Source of the DNA: an uncultured Oscillibacter sp.
Lineage (GTDB): Bacteria; Bacillota; Clostridia; Oscillospirales; Oscillospiraceae
Assembly: GCA_910584075.1 (NCBI GenBank)
Contig: CAJTZI010000001.1
Coordinates: 1-64,000, forward strand
Direction: 5' to 3'
DNA: 64,000 nt
Part shown: one piece after another, positions 41,816 through 48,916 of the stretch
Layout of the letters: the number at the start of each line of letters is the position of its first letter
Position numbering within the stretch: the stretch's first letter is position 1
The notes under the pieces: generated by a model
The model's database searches: none
Told to the model about the DNA's origin: nothing
Seen by the model: only the letters and a program-made list of their open reading frames with translations
Translations under genes and position numbers: made by a program

Positions 41816-41918
41816 CTGCGGCACATCTAAAATGTTCCTGTAAAAGATACATTTCTAAATCGCTAAAAACCTATGGTCCCTTTGGTGCCTTTTTCCGGGA
41901 ACAGGAGATGTGCCGCAG
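41816..41918. repeat. 103-bp inverted-repeat structure
   Basis: CTGCGGCACATC (41816-41827) is exactly mirrored by GATGTGCCGCAG (41907-41918). Just inside, TGTTCCTG at 41833 and GGGAACAG at 41897 extend the pairing. The AT-rich interior has no reading frame. It could be a second small mobile element or a structured RNA. Confidence 0.5.
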
Positions 41919-41948
41919 CATTCGGAGCTGTGCGTTTTTCGGTGTGTA

Positions 41949-42108
41949 GGGCCTGTTTAATAATTGGGGATATGCCCAACAGCGAGGAATTTTTTTGCCA
42001 GACAAGGCAAATTTTCGCAGGCATCCTGACGGATGGCAAGAAAATTGAACGATGTATGGCAGAAAAGGGCCCGCTGTTTGGGCGTGTTGACAATTTTCAA
42101 ACAAGCCC
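41949..42108. mobile_element. 160-bp MITE-like element with TA target duplication
   Basis: The ends are imperfect terminal inverted repeats. The left begins GGGCCTGTTTAATAATTGG and the complement of the right begins GGGCTTGTTTGAAAATTG; similarity continues inward to GCCCAACAGCG and its mirror CGCTGTTTGGGC, so each arm is about 36 bases. Both sides are bounded by TA (41947-41948 and 42109-42110), the duplication made by IS630/Tc1-mariner transposases. No transposase is encoded, so it would need to be moved in trans. Confidence 0.65.
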
Positions 42109-42148
42109 TAGCTTCGGCAGTACATTTTTTGAAAGAGGGATGCGAATT

Positions 42149-42466
42149 ATGGCAAAGCTGCAGCTGAACAGCGGCGAAAAGCTGTTGGGCGAGGCCCAGG
42201 CCTCCCATGTGAGGACGGTGATGTTCCTCCCCGAGGCCAACCCCGGGGTGCTGTATGTCACGGACCGGCGCGTGGTGTTTGAGCCCACACGGGGCAGGAT
42301 GTCCTCCGCTTTTGAGAGCAGTCTGGAGGAGATCGAGGGGTTTACAGTGGGGGCCGCCAGCACCGTCACCCTGCAATTCAGCGGTGGAGAGCGCCGCAAG
42401 ATCACAGGGATGTTCAACAAAAAGCTGATTCAGGCCCTGACGGAAGCCGGGATTCGGAGAGACTGA
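42149..42466 (+). CDS. Small PH/GRAM-like protein of unknown function, 105 aa
   Basis: The 105-residue protein has the pattern of a bacterial PH-like or GRAM domain. NSGEKLLGEAQASHV is followed by short beta segments, with LYVTDRRVVFEP (the typical 'L-x-T-x-x-R' turn), LEEIEGFTVG and VTLQFSGGERRKITGM, then a C-terminal helix. No catalytic residues are seen. The ATG at 42149 has AGAGGG nine bases upstream. The gene follows the repeat-rich 41747-42148 gap; the MITE-like element ends 40 bp before the start and may have disturbed or donated its promoter. Confidence 0.7.
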   Translation: MAKLQLNSGEKLLGEAQASHVRTVMFLPEANPGVLYVTDRRVVFEPTRGRMSSAFESSLEEIEGFTVGAASTVTLQFSGGERRKITGMFNKKLIQALTEAGIRRD

Positions 42467-42493
42467 TTTTGCCAAGCTCACCGTCGCAGACAT

Positions 42494-42532
42494 GAGAATT
42501 CCCCCCCGGCCGCCGGCCGGGGGGGAATTCTC
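42494..42532 (+). terminator. Long hairpin after the PH-like gene
   Basis: An 18-bp stem with seven C:G pairs runs from 42494-42511 to 42515-42532. The tail TTCGCC is poor in T, so it may act by stem strength alone. Confidence 0.55.
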
Positions 42533-42560
42533 TTCGCCGCACCACCGGGAGCGGAAACAT

Positions 42561-42584
42561 ATAATGGCTTAGTGAAACCATTAT
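42561..42584. promoter_or_regulatory. Palindrome upstream of the superoxide dismutase gene
   Basis: ATAATGG (42561-42567) and CCATTAT (42578-42584) are exact mirror arms around ten bases, 27 bp before the start codon. It is a plausible operator. It does not fit the PerR or Rex consensus. Confidence 0.4.
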
Positions 42585-42611
42585 GACCTATCCCGCCCAG
42601 GAGGAATTGAC

Positions 42612-43247
42612 ATGAGTCAGCGATACCCGTTTCAAACCATGACACTTGGCTTTGGGCTCAGCTCCCTGAGTCCTTACTGCGACCCCGACACCCTGTACCT
42701 GCACCACGGCCAGTACTATGCCCAGAAGGTCCGGGAGCTGAACCACCTGGTCTCCAAGCACCGTTTTACCAACCTCAGCCTGGAGGAGCTGCTCACCCAG
42801 GACATCAATATGCCTGCCGTCCAGCTGGCCCGGCTGAAGGGGGCCGCCGGGGCGGTGTACAACCACGAGCTGTATTTTGACGGCATCCAATCCGTTATGG
42901 ACACGCCGCCCCTGAACAAGCTGACAGGCGTCCTGATCGGGGTCTACGGCTCCATGAACGCATTCAAGCGTCTGCTGCTGGAGGCCGCCGACAGCCTGCC
43001 CGGGGCCGGATGGGTGTGGCTGGTGGCGGAGCGGAGCGGCGGCCCCCACATCGTCATCACGGACAACAACGAGACCGTGGATCTCCGGTCCGTCCAGCCC
43101 ATCTTCGTGGCAGATCTCTGGGAGCACGCCTATTTCCTGGATGACCAGTTTGACAAGGAGAAATATCTGGATTACTGGTTCTCCTTCATCGACTGGAAGA
43201 AAGCGGAGACCCGCTTTGAGCAGTCCCGAGCAAGCGCCGCGTGCTGA
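42612..43247 (+). CDS. Fe/Mn superoxide dismutase family protein, atypical active site
   Basis: The 211-residue protein aligns with Fe/Mn-SODs. The N-terminal metal His is in LYLHHGQYYAQK, the second ligand in AVYNHELYFDGI, GAGWVWLV is present, and the DxWEHAY motif supplies Asp and His ligands in VADLWEHAYFLDDQF, then YLDYWFSFIDW. All four metal ligands are kept. The canonical HHxKHHxxY motif, however, reads HHGQYYAQK, so the second-shell His30 and gateway Tyr34 are both replaced, which may slow or change the activity. AGGAGG precedes the ATG. Its own terminator at 43263-43306 suggests a single-gene transcript. Confidence 0.8.
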   Translation: MSQRYPFQTMTLGFGLSSLSPYCDPDTLYLHHGQYYAQKVRELNHLVSKHRFTNLSLEELLTQDINMPAVQLARLKGAAGAVYNHELYFDGIQSVMDTPPLNKLTGVLIGVYGSMNAFKRLLLEAADSLPGAGWVWLVAERSGGPHIVITDNNETVDLRSVQPIFVADLWEHAYFLDDQFDKEKYLDYWFSFIDWKKAETRFEQSRASAAC

Positions 43248-43262
43248 ACTTCCGTACCTATG

Positions 43263-43306
43263 AAAAGACGCCGCTCCCGGCCTATGCACCGGGACTGGCG
43301 TCTTTT
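43263..43306. terminator. Bidirectional terminator, SOD / AIM24 genes
   Basis: AAAAGACGCC (43263-43272) pairs with GGCGTCTTTT (43297-43306), with an inner CCCGG/CCGGG stem. It serves both convergent genes. Confidence 0.8.
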
Positions 43307-43310
43307 CGCT

Positions 43311-43991
43311 TTATTTCCCCGTGGGGATGAAGGGCCGGATGGCGCCGGCCACGCTATTGATGGGCATGGTCTGGAGATAGACCCGGCCCGGGCCGGTGAC
43401 GATGGTGTTAAAGAGCCCCTCGCCCCCAAACACCATGTTCTTCACCCCGGGCACCGCCTGGATGTCCATGGAGCATGTGGCGTCCATGGCGGCCAGATAC
43501 CCGGTGTCCACCACCAGGGACTGCCCCGCCGCCAGAACATACTCCATCACAAAGCCGTCAAACTCCGTAAAGGCCACGCCCCGGCCGGAGAGCTTCTGCA
43601 TGATGAACCCCTCGCCGCCAAAAAGGCCTGCGCCCACCTTCTTCTGGAAGAACACCGACAGCTCCACCGTCTCCTCACTGGCCAGGAAGCCGCTCTTCTG
43701 CACCACCAGCTCCCGGCCCGGCCCGATCTCAAAGGCCCGGATATCCCCGGGGAAGCTGGAGGCGAAGGCGATCATTCCCGGGCCGCCCTGGGCGGTGTAG
43801 CGGTTCTGGAACAGGGCCTCTCCGGCAAACATCCGCCCCAGGGCCTTGCCCAGTCCGCCGTTGGAGGTGGTCTCCATCTTCATGTTGGGGCTCATCCAGC
43901 TCATGCTGCCCCGCTCGGTGATCATGGTCTCCCCGGCATTCAGCTGGCAAATTACCACAGGCAGGGGCTTTCCCTCAATTCGATATTCCAT
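43311..43991 (-). CDS. AIM24 family protein (TIGR00266)
   Basis: The 226-residue protein is a member of the AIM24/TIGR00266 group: MEYRIEGKPLPVVICQLNAG, ITERGSMSWMSPNMKMET, GLGKALGRMFAGEALFQNRY, FLASEETVELS and FGGEGLFNTIVTGPG-type glycine-rich beta repeats. These proteins form trimeric beta-helical folds of unknown role, often in Firmicutes with tellurite- or stress-linked genes. GGAGG is 11 bases before the ATG at 43991. It overlaps the end of the upstream membrane-protein gene by 17 bp. Confidence 0.9.
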   Translation of the reverse strand: MEYRIEGKPLPVVICQLNAGETMITERGSMSWMSPNMKMETTSNGGLGKALGRMFAGEALFQNRYTAQGGPGMIAFASSFPGDIRAFEIGPGRELVVQKSGFLASEETVELSVFFQKKVGAGLFGGEGFIMQKLSGRGVAFTEFDGFVMEYVLAAGQSLVVDTGYLAAMDATCSMDIQAVPGVKNMVFGGEGLFNTIVTGPGRVYLQTMPINSVAGAIRPFIPTGK

Positions 43992-44580
43992 CCTGTTCCT
44001 CCTCCGTTTTTTCAATCATATTTGCGGGCTCCTCCGCCGTCTTGCGGAAGAGCCGGTAAAAACGCTCCATAAACCGGAAGGTAAAGCCTCCGGGGAACAC
44101 GCTGTTGACCACCAGAGCCATGATCACGCCGATGCCGGTGTCAAAGATGCGGTTCAGGGCGTAGGTGACATAGCTCTCCACCGGGGTGCTGAAGAGGATG
44201 ATGCACAGCACCACGCCGCCGGGCTGGACGCCTCCCACCCAGAAGATCTGGCACAGCAGAATCAGCGCCACCGTGCCGATGAACACCAGGGGCACCAGCA
44301 GCAGCGTGTGGCCGCCCTGGGGATAGAAGAGCAGATAGACCCAGAAAAAGGCCACGCCCAGAAGCCCGCCGATGACGGTGCCGAAGAGGCGGTTGCCGCC
44401 GTGGAGCTTGGAGTTCTCCAGATCGCTGCCCATGCCGAAGATGGCACCGATGCAGGCAAAGGCGGGGCTGCGGTCCAAAAAGTAGTAGATCAGAGCGCAG
44501 AGCGCGGCGGCCAGAGCCGTCTTGATATTGCGCATACCGATTTTAGGGAAGGGGCGGGGAGCCTGACCGGTTTGGCTCAT
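43975..44580 (-). CDS. Aromatic acid exporter / FUSC-like membrane protein
   Basis: The 201-residue protein starts with KIGMRNIKTALAAALCALIYY and continues with SPAFACIGAIFGMGSDLENS and RLFGTVIGGLLGVAFFWVYL, the pattern of the ArAE_1/FUSC N-terminal domain, with about six spans. A charged C-terminal tail follows. The ATG at 44580 has AGGAG eight bases upstream; a second ATG at 44586 is too close to it. Related proteins export aromatic acids or form small membrane units of unknown substrate. It is the first gene of a two-gene unit with the AIM24 gene. Confidence 0.78.
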   Translation of the reverse strand: MSQTGQAPRPFPKIGMRNIKTALAAALCALIYYFLDRSPAFACIGAIFGMGSDLENSKLHGGNRLFGTVIGGLLGVAFFWVYLLFYPQGGHTLLLVPLVFIGTVALILLCQIFWVGGVQPGGVVLCIILFSTPVESYVTYALNRIFDTGIGVIMALVVNSVFPGGFTFRFMERFYRLFRKTAEEPANMIEKTEEEQDGISN

Positions 44581-44781
44581 GAACATCTCTCCTGACCAGC
44601 GGGCCGGATTGGAGGAGGCGGACCGTCGCGGAACGCCTCTTTGCGCCGGCTGGGTTATTTTCCAGTTTACACGGTTTTTTCCGGAAAAGCAAGGGGGCTG
44701 TCCCTCCCGCCCGGAGGGTTCCGCCTTTTTTTCAGAAGCAGAGGGTGCAACCTCAGATTGCGGAAATGCCGCGGCAGGTTG

Positions 44782-44884
44782 CTGGTCAAATCCGGCGGGA
44801 ACTGGTATACTGTTGCAAACGCCAGAATTTCCGGCGGGCGGCCCGCTGTCAGTTATTTGGGACATTGCCGCAATCTTGACCAGT
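44782..44884 (+). promoter_or_regulatory. Promoter region of the XRE/membrane gene with mirrored CTGGTCAA sites
   Basis: CTGGTCAA (44782-44789) and its exact mirror TTGACCAG (44877-44884) flank the only good -10 candidate TATACT (44806-44811, with TGGTCA at 44783-44788 as weak -35). Looping or cooperative binding by the product of 44901-45575 is possible. Confidence 0.35.
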
Positions 44885-44900
44885 CACAGGAGGACCGTGT

Positions 44901-45575
44901 ATGACTTTTGGAGAGAAGCTGCAAAAGCTCCGGGCCCGGGAGGGCCTGAGCCAGGACGCCCTGGCGGAGCTGCTGAATGTCAGCCGCCAGGCGGTGAGCC
45001 GCTGGGAACGGGACGAGACCATGCCGGAGACGGAGAAGGTGGTGCGGATCAGCGACTGCTTTCACGTCACCACCGACTATTTATTAAAGGACGGGCCGGA
45101 GCACTTTCCCCCGGCCTCCCGGCCCCTGCCGGATCCGGGGGAGGTGTGGCGGAAATACGGCTTCCTGCTGGCTTGGGCCGCGGCCCTGTGGGGGGTCACC
45201 ATATGCCTCCGGATGCTCCCCATGGCCATTATGGCATGGGGCAACGCCTGGCCCGCCTCCGTCTATCTGTCCATCGTATGCCTCCTCCCCGGGACCTCCG
45301 TCACCGCTGCCGGCGCTCTCCTGGCCCGCCGCTGGCAGAGGGCAGGGCGGTTCCGGCGGCAGGATCTGGGCCGGGCCTTGACCCTGGCGAGCGGGCTGAT
45401 GATGGTTCCGGTCTCTCTGGCCTGGCTCCTGGACCATCTCCTGCCGGAGGGGGAGCGGCCCGGCGGCTCCCCTTACAGCGGATTTACCGTCAGATTTCTC
45501 CTTGTATTTTTGACCCTGGGCCTCCTGCTGGCCCTTCTGCCGCCCCGGAAGGGCCGGGAGAAAAAAACCGAATAA
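44901..45575 (+). CDS. XRE-family regulator with C-terminal membrane spans
   Basis: Residues 1-65 form a helix-turn-helix (FGEKLQKLRAREGLSQDALA, LLNVSRQAVSRWERDETMP, ISDCFHVTTDYLLKD) of the type common in Firmicutes. From about residue 85 there are four hydrophobic segments (YGFLLAWAAALWGVTICL, SVYLSIVCLLPGTSVTAAGALLA read in parts, ALTLASGLMMVPVSLAWLL, VRFLLVFLTLGLLLALL), so the DNA-binding domain is tethered to the membrane. ACAGGAGG precedes the ATG. It probably responds to an envelope signal and regulates a nearby gene, possibly its own. Confidence 0.85.
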   Translation: MTFGEKLQKLRAREGLSQDALAELLNVSRQAVSRWERDETMPETEKVVRISDCFHVTTDYLLKDGPEHFPPASRPLPDPGEVWRKYGFLLAWAAALWGVTICLRMLPMAIMAWGNAWPASVYLSIVCLLPGTSVTAAGALLARRWQRAGRFRRQDLGRALTLASGLMMVPVSLAWLLDHLLPEGERPGGSPYSGFTVRFLLVFLTLGLLLALLPPRKGREKKTE

Positions 45576-45591
45576 CCCCGTACCCTCTGCG

Positions 45592-45613
45592 CCCCAGCGG
45601 TTTTCCGCCGGGG
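45592..45613 (+). terminator. Terminator of the XRE/membrane gene
   Basis: CCCCAGCGG (45592-45600) pairs with CCGCCGGGG (45605-45613) with one mismatch, followed by TGCGGAATTTTTTT. Confidence 0.6.
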
Positions 45614-45647
45614 TGCGGAATTTTTTTGAAAATTTCTGATTTTCCCC

Positions 45648-45692
45648 TTGACAAATTCAAAACTTGTGCCATTGTATTAGTTACATAATACA
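45648..45692 (+). promoter_or_regulatory. Promoter and YtrA-type operator
   Basis: A perfect TTGACA (45648-45653) is followed after 17 bases by ATTGTA. Over that -10 lies the palindrome TGTATTA-GTTACA-TAATACA (45673-45692), with exact seven-base arms. A dimer of the GntR-type regulator encoded just downstream would occlude RNA polymerase. Confidence 0.65.
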
Positions 45693-45719
45693 GACATACA
45701 GATGCACAGGAGGTAAGCG

Positions 45720-46112
45720 ATGTTATGGCAGTTTAGCGGCGACGCCCCCATCTACTCGCAGCTGATCGAGCAGATTAAGGTGGGCATCGTCTCCGGCGTG
45801 TTTCCGCCGGGAGAGCGTCTGCCGTCGGTGCGGGACCTGGCCACGGAGGCCGGGGTAAACCCCAACACCATGCAGCGGGCGCTGACAGAGTTGGAGCGGG
45901 ACGGACTGGTGTACAGCCAGCGGACCGCGGGCAGATTTGTGACGGAGGACAAGGCAATGATCGAAACGGCGAAGCGCGCCCTGGCGGAACGGCATATTAC
46001 CGCCTTCCTGGACGCCATGACCCGCCTGGGCTACCGGCGGGAGGAGGTTATCAACATGCTGCGGCAGGAGATTGCGGAGGGAGGGAACGGCGATGTCAGT
46101 CTTGCAGTGTAA
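45720..46112 (+). CDS. GntR-family regulator, YtrA subfamily
   Basis: The 130-residue protein consists of a winged helix (PIYSQLIEQIKVGIVSGVFP, RLPSVRDLATEAGVNPNTMQ, LERDGLVYSQRTAGRFV; residues about 8-77) and a short two-helix dimerisation tail, as in YtrA. Such regulators sit in front of, and repress, small ABC transporter operons; in Bacillus they respond to cell-wall antibiotics. AGGAGG precedes the ATG. The stop overlaps the start of the ATP-binding protein gene by 20 bp, so the operon is tightly coupled. Confidence 0.9.
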   Translation: MLWQFSGDAPIYSQLIEQIKVGIVSGVFPPGERLPSVRDLATEAGVNPNTMQRALTELERDGLVYSQRTAGRFVTEDKAMIETAKRALAERHITAFLDAMTRLGYRREEVINMLRQEIAEGGNGDVSLAV

Positions 46113-46788
46113 CAGCCTGAGCAAGCACTACGGCAAAATCCCAGCCCTGGAGCAGGTGAGCTTTGCCATCGAGCCGGGCCGGATTGTGGGGCTGCTGGGC
46201 CCCAACGGCAGCGGCAAGACCACCCTCATCAAGCTGGCCAACGGCCTGCTGACCCCCAGCGAGGGAGAGATCCTCATCTGCGGCGCCGCCCCGGGCCGGG
46301 CAACCCACGGCCTTGTGAGCTACCTGCCGGAGCGCACCTGCATCCCCACCTGGATGTCCACCCGGCAGCTGATGGACTTCTACGGTGACTTCTATCCCGA
46401 CTTCCGCCGGGACGCGGCACAGGAGATGCTCCAGCACCTGGACATCCGGCCCGACCAGCGGGTAAAGCAGATGAGCAAGGGCACCCGGGAGAAGGTGCAG
46501 CTCATCATGGTCATGAGCCGTCAGGCAAAGCTGTATCTCCTGGATGAGCCCATCGGCGGCGTGGACCCGGCCACCCGGGACTACATCCTCTCCACCATCA
46601 TCAGCAACTACAACCCCGAGGCGGCGGTGATCATCTCCACCCACCTGATCTCTGACGTGGAGAAGGTGCTGGACGAGGTCATCTTCATCAACCGCGGCCA
46701 GGTGATGCTCCAGTCCTCCGTGGACGAGATCCGGGAGGAGAAGGGCATGAGCGTGGACGTGCTGTTCCGGGAGGTGTTCAAATGCTGA
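46093..46788 (+). CDS. ABC transporter ATP-binding protein (YtrB/EcsA-like)
   Basis: The 231-residue ATPase has Walker A GLLGPNGSGKTTLIK (about residues 37-51), Q-loop region LVSYLPERTCIPTW, a variant signature MSKGTREKVQLIM (in place of LSGGQ) and Walker B LYLLDEPIGGVDP. The MSKG variant is typical of the YtrB/SkfE type of exporters. It energises the permease encoded next. GGGAGGG stands before the ATG at 46093. It overlaps the regulator gene by 20 bp and the permease gene by 7 bp. Confidence 0.92.
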   Translation: MSVLQCNSLSKHYGKIPALEQVSFAIEPGRIVGLLGPNGSGKTTLIKLANGLLTPSEGEILICGAAPGRATHGLVSYLPERTCIPTWMSTRQLMDFYGDFYPDFRRDAAQEMLQHLDIRPDQRVKQMSKGTREKVQLIMVMSRQAKLYLLDEPIGGVDPATRDYILSTIISNYNPEAAVIISTHLISDVEKVLDEVIFINRGQVMLQSSVDEIREEKGMSVDVLFREVFKC

Positions 46789-47606
46789 GGAAATTATTGA
46801 AGCACGAGTTCCGTGCCACCGGGCGGATCATGCTGCCGGTGATCGGCATCCTGCTGGCCACATCCGTGGCCGCCAACCTCTCCCTGCGGTATCTGATGGG
46901 CAGCGACGCCTGGTTTTTCAGCATGCTGGGCATCCTGCTCCTGACCGCCTTCGGCTTTGCCATCTTCGGCGTGTTCATCGTATCCTTTATCCTGATGATT
47001 CAGCGGTTTTATAAAAACCTCCTCCAGGACGAGGGTTATGTAATGCTGACCCTGCCGGTTTCCATCCACCAGCACATCTGGTCAAAGCTCATCGTCTCCT
47101 CGGTGTGGTTCATCGTCACCGTCCTGGCGGTGATTTTGGCCTGCTGCATCACGGCCTTTGACCTCACCATCATCAAGGAGATCCTCTGGGGCATGGGAGA
47201 TCTGTTCCAGGAGCTGCGGAAGCTCCAGGCCTACTACGCCATCAACGGCACAGCCATTGCCATCGAGATGATCGTGCTGGTCTTCCTGGGGCTGGTGGCC
47301 ATGTGCCTCCAGTTCTACTCCGCTCTGGCGGCAGGCCACAGCCTCCCCACCCACAAGATGGCCTGGTCGGTGGCCTGGTACTTCGGCCTCCAGTTCGCCT
47401 TCCAGATCATTGCGTTCAGCGCCATCCAGATTCTGGACCAGATCAACTTTTTCAACTGGGACATCTTCCACCCGGAAATCCATCTGGACGCCATGGCGGG
47501 CATCCACATCGGGATGGCCATGATGATCTTCCTCACTGTGGTCCACGGCGCGATTTTCTACGGCATCACCACGTTCTTTATGAAAAAGCGTCTCAACCTG
47601 GAGTGA
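46782..47606 (+). CDS. ABC-2-like permease of the YtrA-regulated exporter
   Basis: The 274-residue protein has six predicted spans (for example MLPVIGILLATSVAANLSL, SMLGILLLTAFGFAIFGVFI read in parts, FIVTVLAVILACCITAF, IAIEMIVLVFLGLVAMCL and HIGMAMMIFLTVVHGAIFYG), starting with the basic MLRKLLKHEFRATGR. Together with the ATPase it forms a self-contained exporter; lantibiotics, other antimicrobial peptides or lipids are candidate substrates based on family habit. It is the last gene of the operon, ended by the terminator at 47625-47653. Confidence 0.88.
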   Translation: MLRKLLKHEFRATGRIMLPVIGILLATSVAANLSLRYLMGSDAWFFSMLGILLLTAFGFAIFGVFIVSFILMIQRFYKNLLQDEGYVMLTLPVSIHQHIWSKLIVSSVWFIVTVLAVILACCITAFDLTIIKEILWGMGDLFQELRKLQAYYAINGTAIAIEMIVLVFLGLVAMCLQFYSALAAGHSLPTHKMAWSVAWYFGLQFAFQIIAFSAIQILDQINFFNWDIFHPEIHLDAMAGIHIGMAMMIFLTVVHGAIFYGITTFFMKKRLNLE

Positions 47607-47624
47607 ACTGTCCATAACACGTTC

Positions 47625-47653
47625 GCGGGCCGGAGGCGCGCTCTCCGGCCCGC
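47625..47653 (+). terminator. Terminator of the ABC exporter operon
   Basis: GCGGGCCGGAG (47625-47635) pairs with CTCCGGCCCGC (47643-47653), followed by TGTTCTCT. Confidence 0.75.
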
Positions 47654-47745
47654 TGTTCTCTGCGAAACCTGGCGGCACAATCCGTTGCCGCCTCCCTGAA
47701 TTCGGTGCTTTGATCCCTTATGAATTTTAATATGGAGGACACATC

Positions 47746-48342
47746 ATGAAAAAATATACGCCCCTGCTTTTCTGCGGAATGCTGGCCATGGCTCTCCTGC
47801 TGTCCGGTTGTCTTCCGGCCGCCCTGATGCCGCAGTCCACACCTGACGAGAGGCTGGAGGAGAAAATGGAGGCTTTGGATGACTCCCTCTCCGATCTGGA
47901 AAATCTCTGGGACGGCTTGGACGACGACTGGAGCGCCAAGGGCCACTACTGGAAGATCCTGGACAGTCAGGGCGAGGAGGTATACACCATTGACAGCGAG
48001 GAGGCCGTGCAGCGGGTAGACGATTTAATCCAGGGCGACATGGAGTGTAAGCAGGCCTCCAGCGTAGAGGACGAAATTGCGCTCTATACCTACGTGTTCA
48101 TGCAGCAGAAGACCCTTCTGGCGGGGCAGGACCCGGATGCGGAGCGGGAGTATCAGGAGGTGCTGCGCTTCACGGTTTACGAGGGCACCGATGTGATGTC
48201 TATGACGGTTCTGGATGGCCTGGAGGGCGTGCTGCCCGTTTCCATCCTGAATTGGGAGGACCTTTTAACGATCCACGCCAAAGCTCCGGCGGAGACCGCG
48301 GAGGCCCTGCGGGACCCGGCCCAATTTACAAAGAGCAAATAA
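47746..48342 (+). CDS. Predicted lipoprotein of unknown function, 198 aa
   Basis: The signal peptide ends in a lipobox (MKKYTPLLFCGMLAMALLLSGC, Cys 22). The mature part is acidic, with a helical segment at about 35-60 (DERLEEKMEALDDSLSDLEN) and a mixed domain after that containing WKILDSQGEEVYTIDSEEAV. I do not recognise the family. GGAGGACACATC precedes the ATG. The gene is flanked by terminators on both sides and seems monocistronic; no clear promoter is seen in 47654-47745. Confidence 0.7.
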   Translation: MKKYTPLLFCGMLAMALLLSGCLPAALMPQSTPDERLEEKMEALDDSLSDLENLWDGLDDDWSAKGHYWKILDSQGEEVYTIDSEEAVQRVDDLIQGDMECKQASSVEDEIALYTYVFMQQKTLLAGQDPDAEREYQEVLRFTVYEGTDVMSMTVLDGLEGVLPVSILNWEDLLTIHAKAPAETAEALRDPAQFTKSK

Positions 48343-48345
48343 GCG

Positions 48346-48372
48346 ACGCGCCCGCCTATACGGCGGGCGCGT
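48346..48372. terminator. Bidirectional terminator, lipoprotein / 61-aa gene
   Basis: ACGCGCCCGCC (48346-48356) pairs with GGCGGGCGCGT (48362-48372), followed by TCTTTC. Confidence 0.8.
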
Positions 48373-48376
48373 TCTT

Positions 48377-48562
48377 TCAGAAGTCGTGCCGGTCCCCGCA
48401 GTCAATGCCCAGGTCCTCCAGCAGGCGGACGATGGCCTCAATCCGGTGGAAGCAGCTCTCATCGGAGAGGGTGCCGTCCGCCAGAATATCCCGGATTTGC
48501 CGCAGCGCCCGGCTGCTGGCGTCGGACACCAGACAGCGGTAGAATTCCTGTGTTTCCTGCAT
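48377..48562 (-). CDS. Small acidic helical protein, 61 aa, divergent from an XRE gene
   Basis: The protein reads MQETQEFYRCLVSDASSRAL and on to LEDLGIDCGDRHDF; it is all-helical, acidic and cytoplasmic. I do not recognise it with certainty. The ATG at 48562 has GGAGG seven bases upstream. It is divergent from a small XRE regulator with a shared 102-bp promoter region full of palindromes, suggesting a toxin/antitoxin-like or regulator/cofactor pair, though nothing here proves it. Confidence 0.6.
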   Translation of the reverse strand: MQETQEFYRCLVSDASSRALRQIRDILADGTLSDESCFHRIEAIVRLLEDLGIDCGDRHDF

Positions 48563-48594
48563 AATAAAGCCTCCATAGTTTATATATAGCCTAT

Positions 48595-48624
48595 ATAGTA
48601 TCATATATCGCCTGCTTTTGGCAA
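48595..48624 (-). promoter_or_regulatory. Promoter of the 61-aa gene
   Basis: TTGCCA (48619-48624) is 18 bases from TACTAT (48595-48600) on the minus strand. The -10 region lies in the repeats TATATAG-CCTATATAG (48584-48598), likely regulator contacts. Confidence 0.5.
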
Positions 48625-48636
48625 CTCTTTTTCGTA

Positions 48637-48654
48637 CATTGATTGTAATCAATG
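48637..48654. promoter_or_regulatory. 18-bp palindrome before the XRE gene
   Basis: CATTGATT-GT-AATCAATG has perfect eight-base arms and ends 10 bp before the GTG start of the XRE gene. It is well placed for autorepression. Confidence 0.55.
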
Positions 48655-48664
48655 CGGAAAGGAT

Positions 48665-48916
48665 GTGGAGGCTCTGGATACAAGGACGGCAGTCGCCAAC
48701 CGTCTGGTCGTTCTCTGCGGCCAGCGGGGCTGGACAATCAACAAACTGGCCACAATTTCCGGGGTATCTCCTTCTACCATAAAAAGCATTTTGTACGGAA
48801 GGAGCAAAAATCCGGGGATTGTGACCATCAAAATCCTCTGTGACGGGCTGGGCATCTCCCTGGAGGAGTTCTTTGCCGGTCCGGAGTTTGAGGGGCTGGA
48901 GCAGGAGATTCAGTGA
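48665..48916 (+). CDS. Small XRE-family transcriptional regulator
   Basis: The 83-residue protein is a helix-turn-helix: VANRLVVLCGQRGWTINKLA, TISGVSPSTIKSILYGRSKN and VTIKILCDGLGISLEEFFAG, then an acidic tail. The start is taken as the GTG at 48665 with AAAGGAT just upstream; spacing is short, and relatives usually begin at MDTRT, four codons further, where the DNA has no ATG. The gene is likely autoregulated through the palindrome at 48637-48654. Confidence 0.8.
   Translation: MEALDTRTAVANRLVVLCGQRGWTINKLATISGVSPSTIKSILYGRSKNPGIVTIKILCDGLGISLEEFFAGPEFEGLEQEIQ

Noticed and set aside
41969..42112. Reading frame inside the MITE-like element (MPNSEEFFCQTRQ...)
   Set aside because: It lies wholly within terminal-repeat DNA, runs into the PH-like gene's frame by chance and has no ribosome site.
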